Shown here: piece by piece, positions 6,437-14,410 of the stretch
How the letters are laid out: each line of letters opens with the position of its first letter
Position numbering within the stretch: the stretch's first letter is position 1
DNA from: Acidimicrobiales bacterium
Lineage (GTDB): Bacteria > Actinomycetota > Acidimicrobiia > Acidimicrobiales > SZUA-35
Direction of reading: 5' to 3'
Length of the DNA: 46,029 nucleotides
Assembly (NCBI GenBank): GCA_020630195.1
Contig: JAHDBV010000019.1
Span: 18,568-64,596, forward strand
Notes under the pieces: model-generated
What the model saw: the letters and a program-made list of their open reading frames with translations, nothing else
What the model was told of the DNA's origin: nothing
The model's database searches: none
Made by a program: the position numbers and the translations under genes

Positions 6437-7567
6437 TCAGCCGAGTACCGCCACACCGATCAGCGGCAGGACGATGAACATGAAAGCAACGTAGGCGACG
6501 GCGCTCGTGCGCCGTTCGACGGCGACGTCGGCGAGCTTCTCCGCGGCGCGGATCGGCACGTCACGGGCCAGCGGGATCACGTACAACACGAGGATCCCTG
6601 CCACGTTGAAGGTGGCGTGGGCGAGCGCGACGGTGAGCGAATCGGGGCTCGACGCAGCGAGTGAGGCGAGCAGCGCGGTGATCGTCGTGCCGACGTTCGC
6701 GCCGAGGGTCACCGGATAGGCGTTGCGCAGCGTGATGACCCCGGCGCCGGCCAACGGAATGAGGATCGAGGTCGTGATGCTCGAGGACTGCACGGCGATC
6801 GTGATCACGATGCCGAGCAGGAGGGCGACCATGCCGCCGCCACGGCTGAGCATCGCGTTGATCGAGCGCTCGACCCGGTCGGCGACGAGCGTCCGCATCG
6901 TCTTCGTGATGAAGGTGAGCGCGAGCAGGATGATGACGAGGCCGGTCAGCACCATCACGATGCCCTTGGGGTTGCCGTCGAGTCCGACCGCTCCCCAGAA
7001 GTCCTGGAGCCAGCCCACCGGCTCCTTCACCCACGCCTTCACCGGACTCTTCCATTCGGTGCCCGAGGCGCCGACGAGGCGTTCGCTGATGCCCTGGGCG
7101 ATGCTCGAGATGACGCCGGTGAGCAGTTCGACCGGCAGCAGGATCGACACCGCCAGCACATTGAAGAAGTCGTGCACCGTGGCCGCGGCGAACGCCCGGC
7201 GGAACTCACCCGACTGGCGGATGTGGCCGAGGGACACGAGTGTGTTCGTCACCGTCGTGCCGATGTTGGCGCCCATCACCATCGGGACGGCGTCGTCGAC
7301 CCCCAACGCTCCCGAGGCCACCAGTCCGACGATCACCGACGTCGACGCCGACGATGACTGGACCAGCACGGTGCCGAGGATGCCGATGCTCAGGGCGGCC
7401 AACGGATTCTCGGCGGCGGAGAACAGCCGTTCCTGGGTGTCCGACCCCATGATCTTGATGCCCGTCTCGAGCGAGGAGACCCCGACGAGGAAGACGTAGA
7501 TCAACGCCACGACGGTGGCCGATCGGAGGGGGGCGGGGAGATCGGCGAACGAACGTCGAACGGTCAC
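6437..7567 (-). CDS. Na+/phosphate symporter (NptA / PNaS family)
   Basis: This 376-residue membrane protein carries the duplicated half-repeats of the Na/Pi cotransporter family. Each half has a QSSS motif (VLVQSSSASTS at 68-78 and IAVQSSSITTS in the second half) and a GAN[IV]GTT motif (99-105 and its partner). About eight to nine hydrophobic segments surround them. It should import phosphate with sodium at the cytoplasmic membrane. The GTG at 7567 lies 8 bases after a TACGCT element, which supports a leaderless start. The PhoU-like gene follows directly, as in other NptA-PhoU arrangements. Confidence 0.9.
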   Translation of the reverse strand: MTVRRSFADLPAPLRSATVVALIYVFLVGVSSLETGIKIMGSDTQERLFSAAENPLAALSIGILGTVLVQSSSASTSVIVGLVASGALGVDDAVPMVMGANIGTTVTNTLVSLGHIRQSGEFRRAFAAATVHDFFNVLAVSILLPVELLTGVISSIAQGISERLVGASGTEWKSPVKAWVKEPVGWLQDFWGAVGLDGNPKGIVMVLTGLVIILLALTFITKTMRTLVADRVERSINAMLSRGGGMVALLLGIVITIAVQSSSITTSILIPLAGAGVITLRNAYPVTLGANVGTTITALLASLAASSPDSLTVALAHATFNVAGILVLYVIPLARDVPIRAAEKLADVAVERRTSAVAYVAFMFIVLPLIGVAVLG

Positions 7568-7575
7568 GGGACCGG

Positions 7576-7581
7576 AGCGTA
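7576..7581 (-). promoter_or_regulatory. -10 hexamer TACGCT before the Na/Pi symporter gene
   Basis: TACGCT on the minus strand ends 8 bases before GTG 7567. It supports a leaderless transcript covering the symporter and PhoU-like genes. Confidence 0.4.
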
Positions 7582-7644
7582 ACGGCGGCTCGACCGTCCC
7601 GCCCGGGAAGCTCGTCGCGCTCCGCCGGTCGGCGGAACCGCCGA

Positions 7645-8268
7645 TCAGATCGGTGCTGGCAGTCGCACGCCGCGTCCCCGGACGATGTCGATCGGGGGCG
7701 CCTCGGGGCTCGTCTCGGCGAGGCGTGATCGCAGGCGCTTGATCAGCGCCGTCACGGCGTCGTCGGAGACGCCGTCGGCGGCCACGTCGGCCCACACCTC
7801 GGCCACGATCGTCGGTCGGTCGACCACCTCGCCCTCGTGGACGAGCAGCAGACGGAGGAGGTCGAGTTGGCGAGCCGACAGTGGCGGCTCGAGTCGGATC
7901 GCATCGACCCACACGGCATCGGTCGCGGGGTCGACCCAGACGCCGGTGAGTCGCCCGAGGCGTGGGCCCGGCCGGGTGGCGAGATCGTCGAGGAAGGTCA
8001 GCGTGGCCACCCCTCCGAGCACCACTGCGGCGCCGTCGCGGAGCACGACACCGTCGTCGCCGGTGTCGGCACCGTCGACGAACGTGCCGTTCGTGCTACC
8101 CAGGTCGTGGATCCGCCAACGGTCGCCCTCCGCGACGATGCGGGCGTGCGAGCGCGACAGGCGATCGAGCGCGAGGTGGATGTCGGCGTCGGGCGACCGA
8201 CCGATCACACATCCGTCGTGCACGGTCCAGCCGGGATCTCGTCCGTCGAGCAGGAGACGGGGCGCCAT
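7645..8268 (-). CDS. FHA domain - winged-helix DNA-binding regulator
   Basis: This 207-residue protein has an FHA domain at residues 5-95 with the phosphothreonine-binding residues GRS (23-25), SRSHAR (38-43) and DLGSTNGT (55-62). An OmpR/PhoB-type winged helix follows at about 110-207 (LSARQLDLLRLLLVHEGEVVDR, LIKRLRSRL, DIVRGRGVRLPAP). The order, FHA first and DNA-binding domain last, is opposite to EmbR. The gene follows a Ser/Thr kinase gene by 45 bases on the same strand, so the FHA domain probably reads a phosphothreonine made by that kinase and passes the signal to DNA binding. The regulated promoter is unknown. Confidence 0.88.
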   Translation of the reverse strand: MAPRLLLDGRDPGWTVHDGCVIGRSPDADIHLALDRLSRSHARIVAEGDRWRIHDLGSTNGTFVDGADTGDDGVVLRDGAAVVLGGVATLTFLDDLATRPGPRLGRLTGVWVDPATDAVWVDAIRLEPPLSARQLDLLRLLLVHEGEVVDRPTIVAEVWADVAADGVSDDAVTALIKRLRSRLAETSPEAPPIDIVRGRGVRLPAPI

Positions 8269-8313
8269 CGGGTCAGCTTGGCACGGCTCGGGTCACGGCG
8301 GCGGCGACCGCCC

Positions 8314-9780
8314 TCAGCCGCCGACCAGCTGATCGACACACGGATCGCTCCGGTCGGCGACGACGAGCTCGTCGGCAGCCACCACCCCGACCGATTCGCT
8401 CTTGCCGATGACCGCGACGAGCCACCGGGTGCCGTCGGGAGCGGGCGGGGTCCGAAGCGTCAACCGGCCCCGACCGTGATCGGTGATGGCGAACTCGGCG
8501 TCGCCGTCGAGGGGTTCGAACGCCTCGTCGAGCCACGACACCCGCATCGACGTCTCCTCGACGGTCGACCCGACGTCGAGCCAGGCGCTGAAGGCATAGG
8601 CACTCCCCGGTGAGGCCGGCACCCGCTCGCCGTAGAGGCTGTACCCGTCGCCGGTGCCGACGACGAGGCCGGCGGTGCCGTCGAGGCCCACACCGGCGAT
8701 CACGTCGTTGCGATCGGCCAGTTCGATGAACCAGCTCTCCGGCAGCACGAAGTCGTCGAAGCCGTGCCCGGTCAGGGTGTTGCAGGCCAGGCCGCCGGCC
8801 GTGCCGGCGACGAGATCCGGCCCGGGATCGAGGCGGGCGACGAGATCCGCCGCCGGCTCGTCCCCGCTGCGGACCAGGATCGCCCCGACAACCACCGCGG
8901 CGATGACGGCCGGCACGGCGGCAGCCGCGGCCACGATCGGCCACCGGGCCCGCTCGGGTGCGGCCGGGACCGGACGGAGTGCGGCCACCAGCTCCCGGAC
9001 GATCTCGTCGGCCGAGGCCGGTCGATGTCCGGGATCCTTCGCCAGGGCCTGTTCGAGGACGGCGTCGACCGCGACGGGAAGGTACGGATCGATCTCCGAC
9101 GGTGGCGTCGGCGTGGCGTGGAGCTGTTGGTGGAGCAGCGTCGCCGGCTGATCGGTGGCGGGGAACGGCGAGCGTCCCGTGAGCAGCTCGTACACGATCG
9201 TGGCGAAGCCATAGCGGTCGGCGGCGGGGCCGGGCGTCGCACCCGCCGCCACCTCCGGCGCGACGTAGCGCAACGTCCAGGCCGTCGTGTCGGCCCGGGC
9301 GGTCACGTCGCTGCGGTGGCCCTGTCCGAAGTCGATGAGCGTCACCTCGTCGTCGGGGGAGACGAGCACGTTCCTCGCGCCGAGGTCGCCGTGCACGACC
9401 CCGGCGGCGTGCACGCCGTCGAGGGCGGTGGCGAGCTGATCGGCGAGATCGACCAGACGGGGGCGGGGGAGCGGGGCGTTGTCGATCACTTCGGCCATCG
9501 ACCGTCCGACGACCCAGCCGGTGACGAGCGCCGACGTCCCGTCCAGATCGATCACGTCGAGCAACCGCGCGACGTCGTCCCGGTCGAGCCGCTCGAGGAT
9601 CGCCCGCTCCGCAGCGGCGACGGCCGCATCGTGATGGACCTTGACCGCCACCGTCGCGGCGTCGGCGACGCGGTCCGCCCGCCAGACCCGGGCGTCGCCG
9701 CCGTGCAACGGCGGCGCCGACACGACGTAGCCGGCGGCCTCGAGGAGGTCGCGAACGCGATCATCGGCGGGTGGCGCCAC
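8314..9780 (-). CDS. Membrane-bound Ser/Thr protein kinase with extracytoplasmic domain
   Basis: This 488-residue protein has a PKN-type kinase domain at about 18-268: VAVKVHH (Lys47), VVHGDLGARN (Asp132, Asn137), IDFG (150-152) and VAPE (173-176). The HRD arginine is Gly (HGD), as in non-RD kinases, so activation-loop control may differ. A single membrane helix lies at about 281-303. The outer 185 residues contain strand-rich segments (YSLYGERVPASPGSAYAFSAWL) resembling a jelly-roll sensor or carbohydrate-binding-like module; I do not recognise it precisely. It is followed by the FHA-winged-helix gene. The GTG start is 6 bases after ACGGTA read as TACCGT on the minus strand. Confidence 0.88.
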   Translation of the reverse strand: MAPPADDRVRDLLEAAGYVVSAPPLHGGDARVWRADRVADAATVAVKVHHDAAVAAAERAILERLDRDDVARLLDVIDLDGTSALVTGWVVGRSMAEVIDNAPLPRPRLVDLADQLATALDGVHAAGVVHGDLGARNVLVSPDDEVTLIDFGQGHRSDVTARADTTAWTLRYVAPEVAAGATPGPAADRYGFATIVYELLTGRSPFPATDQPATLLHQQLHATPTPPSEIDPYLPVAVDAVLEQALAKDPGHRPASADEIVRELVAALRPVPAAPERARWPIVAAAAAVPAVIAAVVVGAILVRSGDEPAADLVARLDPGPDLVAGTAGGLACNTLTGHGFDDFVLPESWFIELADRNDVIAGVGLDGTAGLVVGTGDGYSLYGERVPASPGSAYAFSAWLDVGSTVEETSMRVSWLDEAFEPLDGDAEFAITDHGRGRLTLRTPPAPDGTRWLVAVIGKSESVGVVAADELVVADRSDPCVDQLVGG

Positions 9781-9786
9781 ACCGAG

Positions 9787-9792
9787 ACGGTA
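9787..9792 (-). promoter_or_regulatory. -10 hexamer TACCGT before the Ser/Thr kinase gene
   Basis: TACCGT ends 6 bases before the GTG at 9780 and fits the leaderless pattern of the window. It probably drives the kinase and the FHA regulator together. Confidence 0.4.
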
Positions 9793-9852
9793 GTGGTGCC
9801 ACCCGCCGACACCGGCGGCGATGCCTCGCCGCCGGAACCGTCGAGGTCCGAC

Positions 9853-11676
9853 TCAGCCCAGCAGGGCCTCGACGAGGTCGTCGTCCCAGCTGCCGGCCGT
9901 CACGTCGTAGACCGGGAACGAGCCCGACATGTCGAACACCGACCAGCCCACGCCATGGGCCTCGGCGGCCTCCCGCACGGTCCGGGTCCAGGCGATCCGG
10001 GAGGCCGGGTCGGTCCGGGTGCCGTCGGGCGGGTCGATCACGCCGAACTCGCCCAGGTACAGCGGCACACCCTGGGCGGCGGCCCACTCGGCGGCGCCGG
10101 CCACGAGCTCGGTCAGGGCTTCGGCGTTGGTGAGCACGAGCTCGTCACAACCGGCCGCATCGCACAGACCGAGTCGGGAGATCGAGACCGTGCTCGTCCC
10201 GGCCCCGACGTGCTGGAGGGCGAGGCTGTCGATGCCGCCGCAGGCGTCGACGTCGGCCCGGGCACGGGTCCCGTCGACCGACAGCGGGATCTCGATCGGG
10301 TCACCGTCGACGTAGTTGCACAGCACCACGAGGTCACCCGGGCGATCGACCGTGACGTGCAGGGTGTCGTACCGCTCGCCGGTTCCGGCGAGGCCGAAGC
10401 CGGCGAACGTCGTGTCGAAGGCGACCGTGAGTGCGTCGGCGGTCGGGTTGACCGTCGCCGACCAGGACTGCTCCGACCAATCGAAGGCGATCGTGCGGAG
10501 GCCGGCGTCCCAGATCTGCCCGGTCGGGGGAACCGGATCGGCCCAGACGGCGCCCTGGTGGGTGAACGACGACGGGTCGTAGGTGTGGAAGGTGGCGACG
10601 AGGTTCGGATCGTCGGGCAGCACGAGCTCGCCGAGCCGGCTGGCGTGGTTCCACTCGACCGAGCCGATCACCACGGTGCGGGTCGGGTTCGAGGTCCGCA
10701 CGACGGTGAGCGCCTCGGCGGCGAGACGGTTCCAGGCGTCGGGGTCGTCGACGAAGCGGCCGACGGGCTCGTTGAGCAGTTCGAAGACCACATGGTCGCC
10801 GGCTGCGGCGTAGCGCTCGCCGAGCTGGCGCCAGATGGCGAGGAACTCGGCCTCGTGTGCCGCCGAGTCGTCGAGGTCGGTGAAGTGGTGGACGTTGATC
10901 ATGATCGTGAGCCCCGCGGCCTCCGCGAGACGGATCTGCTCGTCGACCTCGGCGGCGAAGTCCTCGTCGAGGACGAAGGCCGGGGCGTCACCGTTGTGGG
11001 CGTGCCAGGCGATCGGCAGGCGGACGTGATCGAAGCCCCGTTCCGCTGCGAGGGCGTACCACTCCGCCCGGATCGGGGTGCCCCACTCGCCACGTGGCAC
11101 GACCTCGAAGTCGCCGGCGAAGTTGATGCCCCGACGCAGGCCGACCGGGATCGTGGTGTCGACGCCATCGGCGGCCGGTGGCACATCGGTCTCGGGCGCC
11201 GGGTCGTTGCCCGCTGACGGTGCCGGGCAGGTGCAGGTGTCGTCGGTCGGGGCGACGCCGAACGGGGCGAACCAGAGATCGACGATCTCGTCGCAGGTCA
11301 GTGGCGGGGTGATGTCGGACGTCGGGGCGAGCACGTCCCAGGCCACCTCGGTGAACGAGGCACCTTCGTCTTCGAGCCGCCACCGGCACTCGGGGTCGAC
11401 CCATTGCGACTGGCCGAACAACAGCACCCAACCGGCCTCGTTGTCGGCGATGGTGACGAGGTCGATGCCGTCGGTGCGCTCGGTATCCGCCGAGACGTCG
11501 GTGGGATCGAGGTCGGTGCCTGGTGCGGGTGTCGGCATCGGGCTGGCGGGCGCCGGGCCGGTGGCGAGCACCGGCTGGGGTGCGCCGGAAGCCGGCGCGA
11601 TCCGCCACACGGCGAGACCGGTGACGATGGTCAGGAAGGCGAGGAACGTGATGGTGGGTCGGCTGAGTCGTTGCAT
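9853..11676 (-). CDS. Secreted GH5-family glycoside hydrolase with an inserted beta-rich domain
   Basis: This 607-residue protein has an N-terminal membrane/signal segment (residues 8-30) and a Pro/Ala/Asp-rich stretch with a small Cys-containing module (about 70-150, Cys97, 128, 148, 150). The TIM barrel starts at about 180 (GINFAGDFE) with the GH5 landmarks RLPIAWHAH (219-227), NVHHF (261-265), LLNEP (acid/base Glu303) and YLGEFG (nucleophile Glu543). Between HTYDPSSFTHQG (364-375) and the nucleophile strand, about 130 residues (380-510) form a strand-rich insertion resembling a carbohydrate-binding or X-type beta-sandwich. Beta-1,4-glucan or mannan cleavage outside the membrane is likely; specificity is not readable. 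Confidence 0.87.
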   Translation of the reverse strand: MQRLSRPTITFLAFLTIVTGLAVWRIAPASGAPQPVLATGPAPASPMPTPAPGTDLDPTDVSADTERTDGIDLVTIADNEAGWVLLFGQSQWVDPECRWRLEDEGASFTEVAWDVLAPTSDITPPLTCDEIVDLWFAPFGVAPTDDTCTCPAPSAGNDPAPETDVPPAADGVDTTIPVGLRRGINFAGDFEVVPRGEWGTPIRAEWYALAAERGFDHVRLPIAWHAHNGDAPAFVLDEDFAAEVDEQIRLAEAAGLTIMINVHHFTDLDDSAAHEAEFLAIWRQLGERYAAAGDHVVFELLNEPVGRFVDDPDAWNRLAAEALTVVRTSNPTRTVVIGSVEWNHASRLGELVLPDDPNLVATFHTYDPSSFTHQGAVWADPVPPTGQIWDAGLRTIAFDWSEQSWSATVNPTADALTVAFDTTFAGFGLAGTGERYDTLHVTVDRPGDLVVLCNYVDGDPIEIPLSVDGTRARADVDACGGIDSLALQHVGAGTSTVSISRLGLCDAAGCDELVLTNAEALTELVAGAAEWAAAQGVPLYLGEFGVIDPPDGTRTDPASRIAWTRTVREAAEAHGVGWSVFDMSGSFPVYDVTAGSWDDDLVEALLG

Positions 11677-11705
11677 GCCCCGATCGTCCGCTCCCCGGCC
11701 GGGCG

Positions 11706-11734
11706 CAACCGGTCGTCAACCGGTCGTCAACCGG
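11706..11734. repeat. 11-bp tandem direct repeat upstream of the GH5 gene
   Basis: CAACCGGTCGT occurs at 11706-11716 and 11717-11727, followed by a partial copy CAACCGG at 11728-11734. It lies 30 bases upstream of the GH5 start. The 11-bp period is about one helical turn, so it could be a regulator-binding array, but a neutral slippage product is possible. Confidence 0.5.
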
Positions 11735-11832
11735 ACGCCTGGTGGTCGATCGGGGGACGGCACCCGATCGCCGTTGCGTGGCCCGCCACGAATCCGGGGG
11801 CGGGGTCGGATGCGCCCTGTCAGACTCCGGCG

Positions 11833-12639
11833 ATGACCCCGCCAGCCGGACCCAAACGTGTGCTGATCACGGGAGCGGGGCGTGCCATCGGCCTGGCCAC
11901 CGCGCACGAACTCGTCGAGCGGGGCCATGAGGTGATCGCCACGGCCCGGGACAGTTCCGTGATCGACGAACGACCGGGACTGCGCCGCCACGACCTCGAC
12001 GTCACCGACGACGCATCCGTGCGGGCCTGCCTCGCCGCCATCGGCGAGGTCGATGTGCTCGTCAACAACGCCGCGCTCGCCGACGGCGGGCCGCTCGAGT
12101 CGTTCCCGCTCGACGGTGTCCGTCGGATGTTCGAGACCAACACCGTCGGCCCCCTCCGGATGGTGCAGGCCGTGACCCCGTCCTGGCGGGAGCGAGGCAG
12201 CGGTGTGATCGTCAACATCTCGAGCGTCCAGGGCGCCGTCGGTGCACCGCTCGACGGTCCGTATGCGATGACGAAGTTCGCACTCGAGGCCATGTCCGAG
12301 ACGCTCCACTTCGAGCTGCGGCACTTCGGGATCCGGACGGTGATCGTGCAGCCCGGCTACATCGCCCCCGGCATGAAGGCCGGCGAGCGCCATCCGGGCC
12401 CGGCCGTCTACGACGAGCTCCGCCGCCAGTGGGACGGGACCGACGATGTCGTGACCGGTGGTGGCCGCACCGCTCCCGAGGCAGCGGCGGCGGTGATCGC
12501 CGACGCCATCGAGCGGGACGACACCCCGCTGCGGGTCCGGATCGGGCCGGACGCCGAGATGGTGCTCGGAGCCCGGGCGCAGCTCGACGACGCGGCCTTC
12601 GAAGCGGCGATGCGTGAGGTGCTCGGCCTCACCTGGTAG
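11833..12639 (+). CDS. Short-chain dehydrogenase/reductase
   Basis: This 268-residue classical SDR shows a glycine-rich nucleotide motif (TGAGRAIG, 14-21), NNA in LVNNAALADGG, the catalytic Ser in VNISSVQGA, and the Tyr-x3-Lys pair in YAMTKFALEAMSE. The region SETLHFELRHFGIRTVIVQPGYI is typical of the KR/oxidoreductase subgroup acting on ketones or steroids. The substrate is unknown. It is transcribed away from the GH5 gene with about 155 bases between starts. The start ATG 11833 has CAGACT six bases upstream, compatible with a leaderless start. Confidence 0.88.
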   Translation: MTPPAGPKRVLITGAGRAIGLATAHELVERGHEVIATARDSSVIDERPGLRRHDLDVTDDASVRACLAAIGEVDVLVNNAALADGGPLESFPLDGVRRMFETNTVGPLRMVQAVTPSWRERGSGVIVNISSVQGAVGAPLDGPYAMTKFALEAMSETLHFELRHFGIRTVIVQPGYIAPGMKAGERHPGPAVYDELRRQWDGTDDVVTGGGRTAPEAAAAVIADAIERDDTPLRVRIGPDAEMVLGARAQLDDAAFEAAMREVLGLTW

Positions 12640-12645
12640 CCGGGA

Positions 12646-13086
12646 TCAGCCGAGCGGGATGTCCAGATCCGGGTCGGCGAGCTCGAACCCGTCGAAGCGG
12701 AAACCGGGGGAGACGGTGCAGCCCACGAGGGTCCAGGCACCGGTGGTCCGGGCCGCCTGCCAGTGACCGGTCGGCACGATGAGCTGCGGTGCCTCACCCG
12801 CCACGAGGTCCGGTCCGAGCACTCGCTCGAGGGCCGGGCCTTCGGTGGTCGCCGCCGTCGCCAACACCAGCGGTGCGCCGGCGTAGTGATGCCAGATCTC
12901 GGTGGCGTCGACGCGGTGCCAATGGCTCCGCTCGCCCGCGGCCAACAGGAAGTGGATGGCCGTCCCCGCCGGGCGTTCGCCGTCGGCCGCCTCGGCCACC
13001 CAGGTCTGGCGGTAGTGCCCGCCCTCGGGGTGCGGCACGAGCCCGAGCCGTTCGATGATGTCGGCGGCGGTCGGTTGCTCAGCCAT
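12646..13086 (-). CDS. Cupin superfamily protein (DUF985 / cupin_5)
   Basis: This 146-residue protein matches the DUF985 cupin group: LGLVPHPEGGHYRQTW at 15-30, HFLLAAGERSHWHRVDATEIWHHYAG with likely metal-binding His residues, VPTGHWQAAR, and TLVGCTVSPGFRFDGFEL at the end. Members are small double-stranded beta-helix proteins of unknown reaction, with some proposed to be sugar epimerase-like. Its ATG overlaps the stop of the preceding glyoxalase gene by 8 bases, so translation is probably coupled. Confidence 0.87.
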   Translation of the reverse strand: MAEQPTAADIIERLGLVPHPEGGHYRQTWVAEAADGERPAGTAIHFLLAAGERSHWHRVDATEIWHHYAGAPLVLATAATTEGPALERVLGPDLVAGEAPQLIVPTGHWQAARTTGAWTLVGCTVSPGFRFDGFELADPDLDIPLG

Positions 13087-13453
13087 GCCCGGCATCCACG
13101 ACACAGAACCGGTTGCCCTCGGTGTCGGCGAGCACGACGAAGTCGGGATCGTCCGGGTACGAGTCCCACTCGACCCGAGTCGCACCCAGCTCCACGAGGC
13201 GGGCGACCTCGGCGGTCTGTTCGTCGGCGGAGTCGACCACGAGATCGACATGCAGCCGGGGATGTCGCTCGGCCTCACCGTCGGCCCGCTGGAGCGCGAC
13301 CCGTGTTCCCTCGCCGTCGGGTGGCACGAGGATCGTGAACCCGTTGTCCGCGTCGGGGAAGTGGTGCGGTCGGTAGCCGAGCGCGCCGGCCCAGAACGCG
13401 ACAGCCCGTTCGACGTCGGCCGCCCCCATCACGATCGTGCCCAGTCGCAGCAT
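13079..13453 (-). CDS. Glyoxalase/bleomycin-resistance (VOC) superfamily protein
   Basis: This 124-residue protein starts MLRLGTIVMGAADVERAVAFWAGALGY, the standard first beta-alpha-beta unit of a VOC domain. It then has FTILVPPDGEGTRVALQ, HPRLHVDLVVDSADEQTAEVARLVELGA and a closing DPDFVVLADTEGNRFCVV, which contains the expected E-G-N-x-F-C motif. VOC proteins bind a metal in a paired beta-alpha-beta-beta-beta cup and include antibiotic-binding proteins and dioxygenases. The function here is unassigned. It overlaps the cupin gene, so the two are one transcription unit. Confidence 0.85.
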   Translation of the reverse strand: MLRLGTIVMGAADVERAVAFWAGALGYRPHHFPDADNGFTILVPPDGEGTRVALQRADGEAERHPRLHVDLVVDSADEQTAEVARLVELGATRVEWDSYPDDPDFVVLADTEGNRFCVVDAGHG

Positions 13454-13514
13454 CTCGACAGTGTGGCGCGGCCCGCCCGGCCGGGTCGGGCTGTTCCGCC
13501 GCTCCGCCCACACC

Positions 13515-13520
13515 TACGAT
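13515..13520 (+). promoter_or_regulatory. -10 hexamer TACGAT before the TauD-like dioxygenase gene
   Basis: TACGAT ends 6 bases before the ATG at 13527. This is the leaderless spacing seen elsewhere in the window. Confidence 0.45.
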
Positions 13521-13526
13521 CCGGCC

Positions 13527-14369
13527 ATGGCCGATCCGACGATCACGATCGAACCGATCTCCGGCGTGCTGGGCGCGGAGATCGGCGGCGTCGACCTCGC
13601 CGGCGACCTGTCCGACGGCACGATCGCCGCCATCCGGGCGGCGCTCGTCGAGCGCCACGTCGTGTTCTTCCGAGACCAGGAGCTGAGCCCCGAGGCACAC
13701 ATGGCCTTCGGTCGACGCTTCGGCGAACTCGACACCCACCCGTTCGTCGAGGGCAACGCCACGCACCCCGAAGTGCTCGACGTGATCACCGAACCCGACG
13801 ATCGGGCGAACTTCGGTGGGGGCTGGCACATCGACGTCACCTTCCTCCCCGAACCCGACATGGCGTCGATCCTCTACGCCCTCGAGGTGCCACCGGCGGG
13901 CGGTGACACCCTCTTCGCCGATCTCCACACCGCCTACGACACCCTGAGCGACACGATGAAGGAGATGCTCGACGGCCTCGTCTGCGTGCATTCGGCCGGA
14001 CCGCAATACGGCGCCGGTGGGTACTCGACGAAGTCGAAGGCGATGGCGACCCGCAACGAGATCGAGTCGCACAACGAGGTGCGGCACCCACTCGTCCGGA
14101 CCCATCCCGAGTCGGGCCGCAAGGGGCTCTACGCCAACCCGGCCTTCACGACCGGGATCGACGGGCTCCGCCGGGACGAGTCCCGGGCGCTGCTCGAGTT
14201 CCTCTACCGTCACGCCACCCACGAGCGCTTCACCTGTCGGTTCCGTTGGCGGCCCGGCTCCTTGGCGATGTGGGACAACCGCAGCGTCATGCACCACGCT
14301 CTGTTCGACTACGTCGGCCAGCGACGGGTGATGCGTCGGATCACGGTGAAGGGCGACCGACCGGTCTGA
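13527..14369 (+). CDS. TauD/TfdA-family Fe(II)/2-oxoglutarate dioxygenase
   Basis: This 280-residue protein has the family N-terminus IEPISGVLGAEIGGVDLA, the iron-binding GGWHIDVTF (His101, Asp103) and the distal DNRSVMHHALFDY motif (His256), followed by RRVMRRITVKG with the 2-oxoglutarate-binding arginine. It should hydroxylate a small substrate such as a sulfonate, aryloxyalkanoate or related acid, using oxygen and 2-oxoglutarate in the cytoplasm. The neighbours do not reveal the substrate. Length is normal for the family. Confidence 0.92.
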   Translation: MADPTITIEPISGVLGAEIGGVDLAGDLSDGTIAAIRAALVERHVVFFRDQELSPEAHMAFGRRFGELDTHPFVEGNATHPEVLDVITEPDDRANFGGGWHIDVTFLPEPDMASILYALEVPPAGGDTLFADLHTAYDTLSDTMKEMLDGLVCVHSAGPQYGAGGYSTKSKAMATRNEIESHNEVRHPLVRTHPESGRKGLYANPAFTTGIDGLRRDESRALLEFLYRHATHERFTCRFRWRPGSLAMWDNRSVMHHALFDYVGQRRVMRRITVKGDRPV

Positions 14370-14376
14370 GCCCGAT

Positions 14377-14391
14377 GGGGCCTCCAGCCCC
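14377..14391 (+). terminator. Short GC hairpin after the dioxygenase gene
   Basis: GGGGC-CTCCA-GCCCC forms a perfect 5-bp stem beginning 8 bases after the dioxygenase stop. There is no U-tract, so termination is only suggested. Confidence 0.35.
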
Positions 14392-14410
14392 GGGGCCCGT
14401 GTGTCGATGC

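Noticed and set aside
8764..11217. Long plus-strand open frame opposite the kinase and GH5 genes
   Set aside because: It is composed of His/Arg/Gly/Asp-rich sequence typical of the antisense of GC-rich genes, with no motif, and lies over two convincing minus-strand genes.
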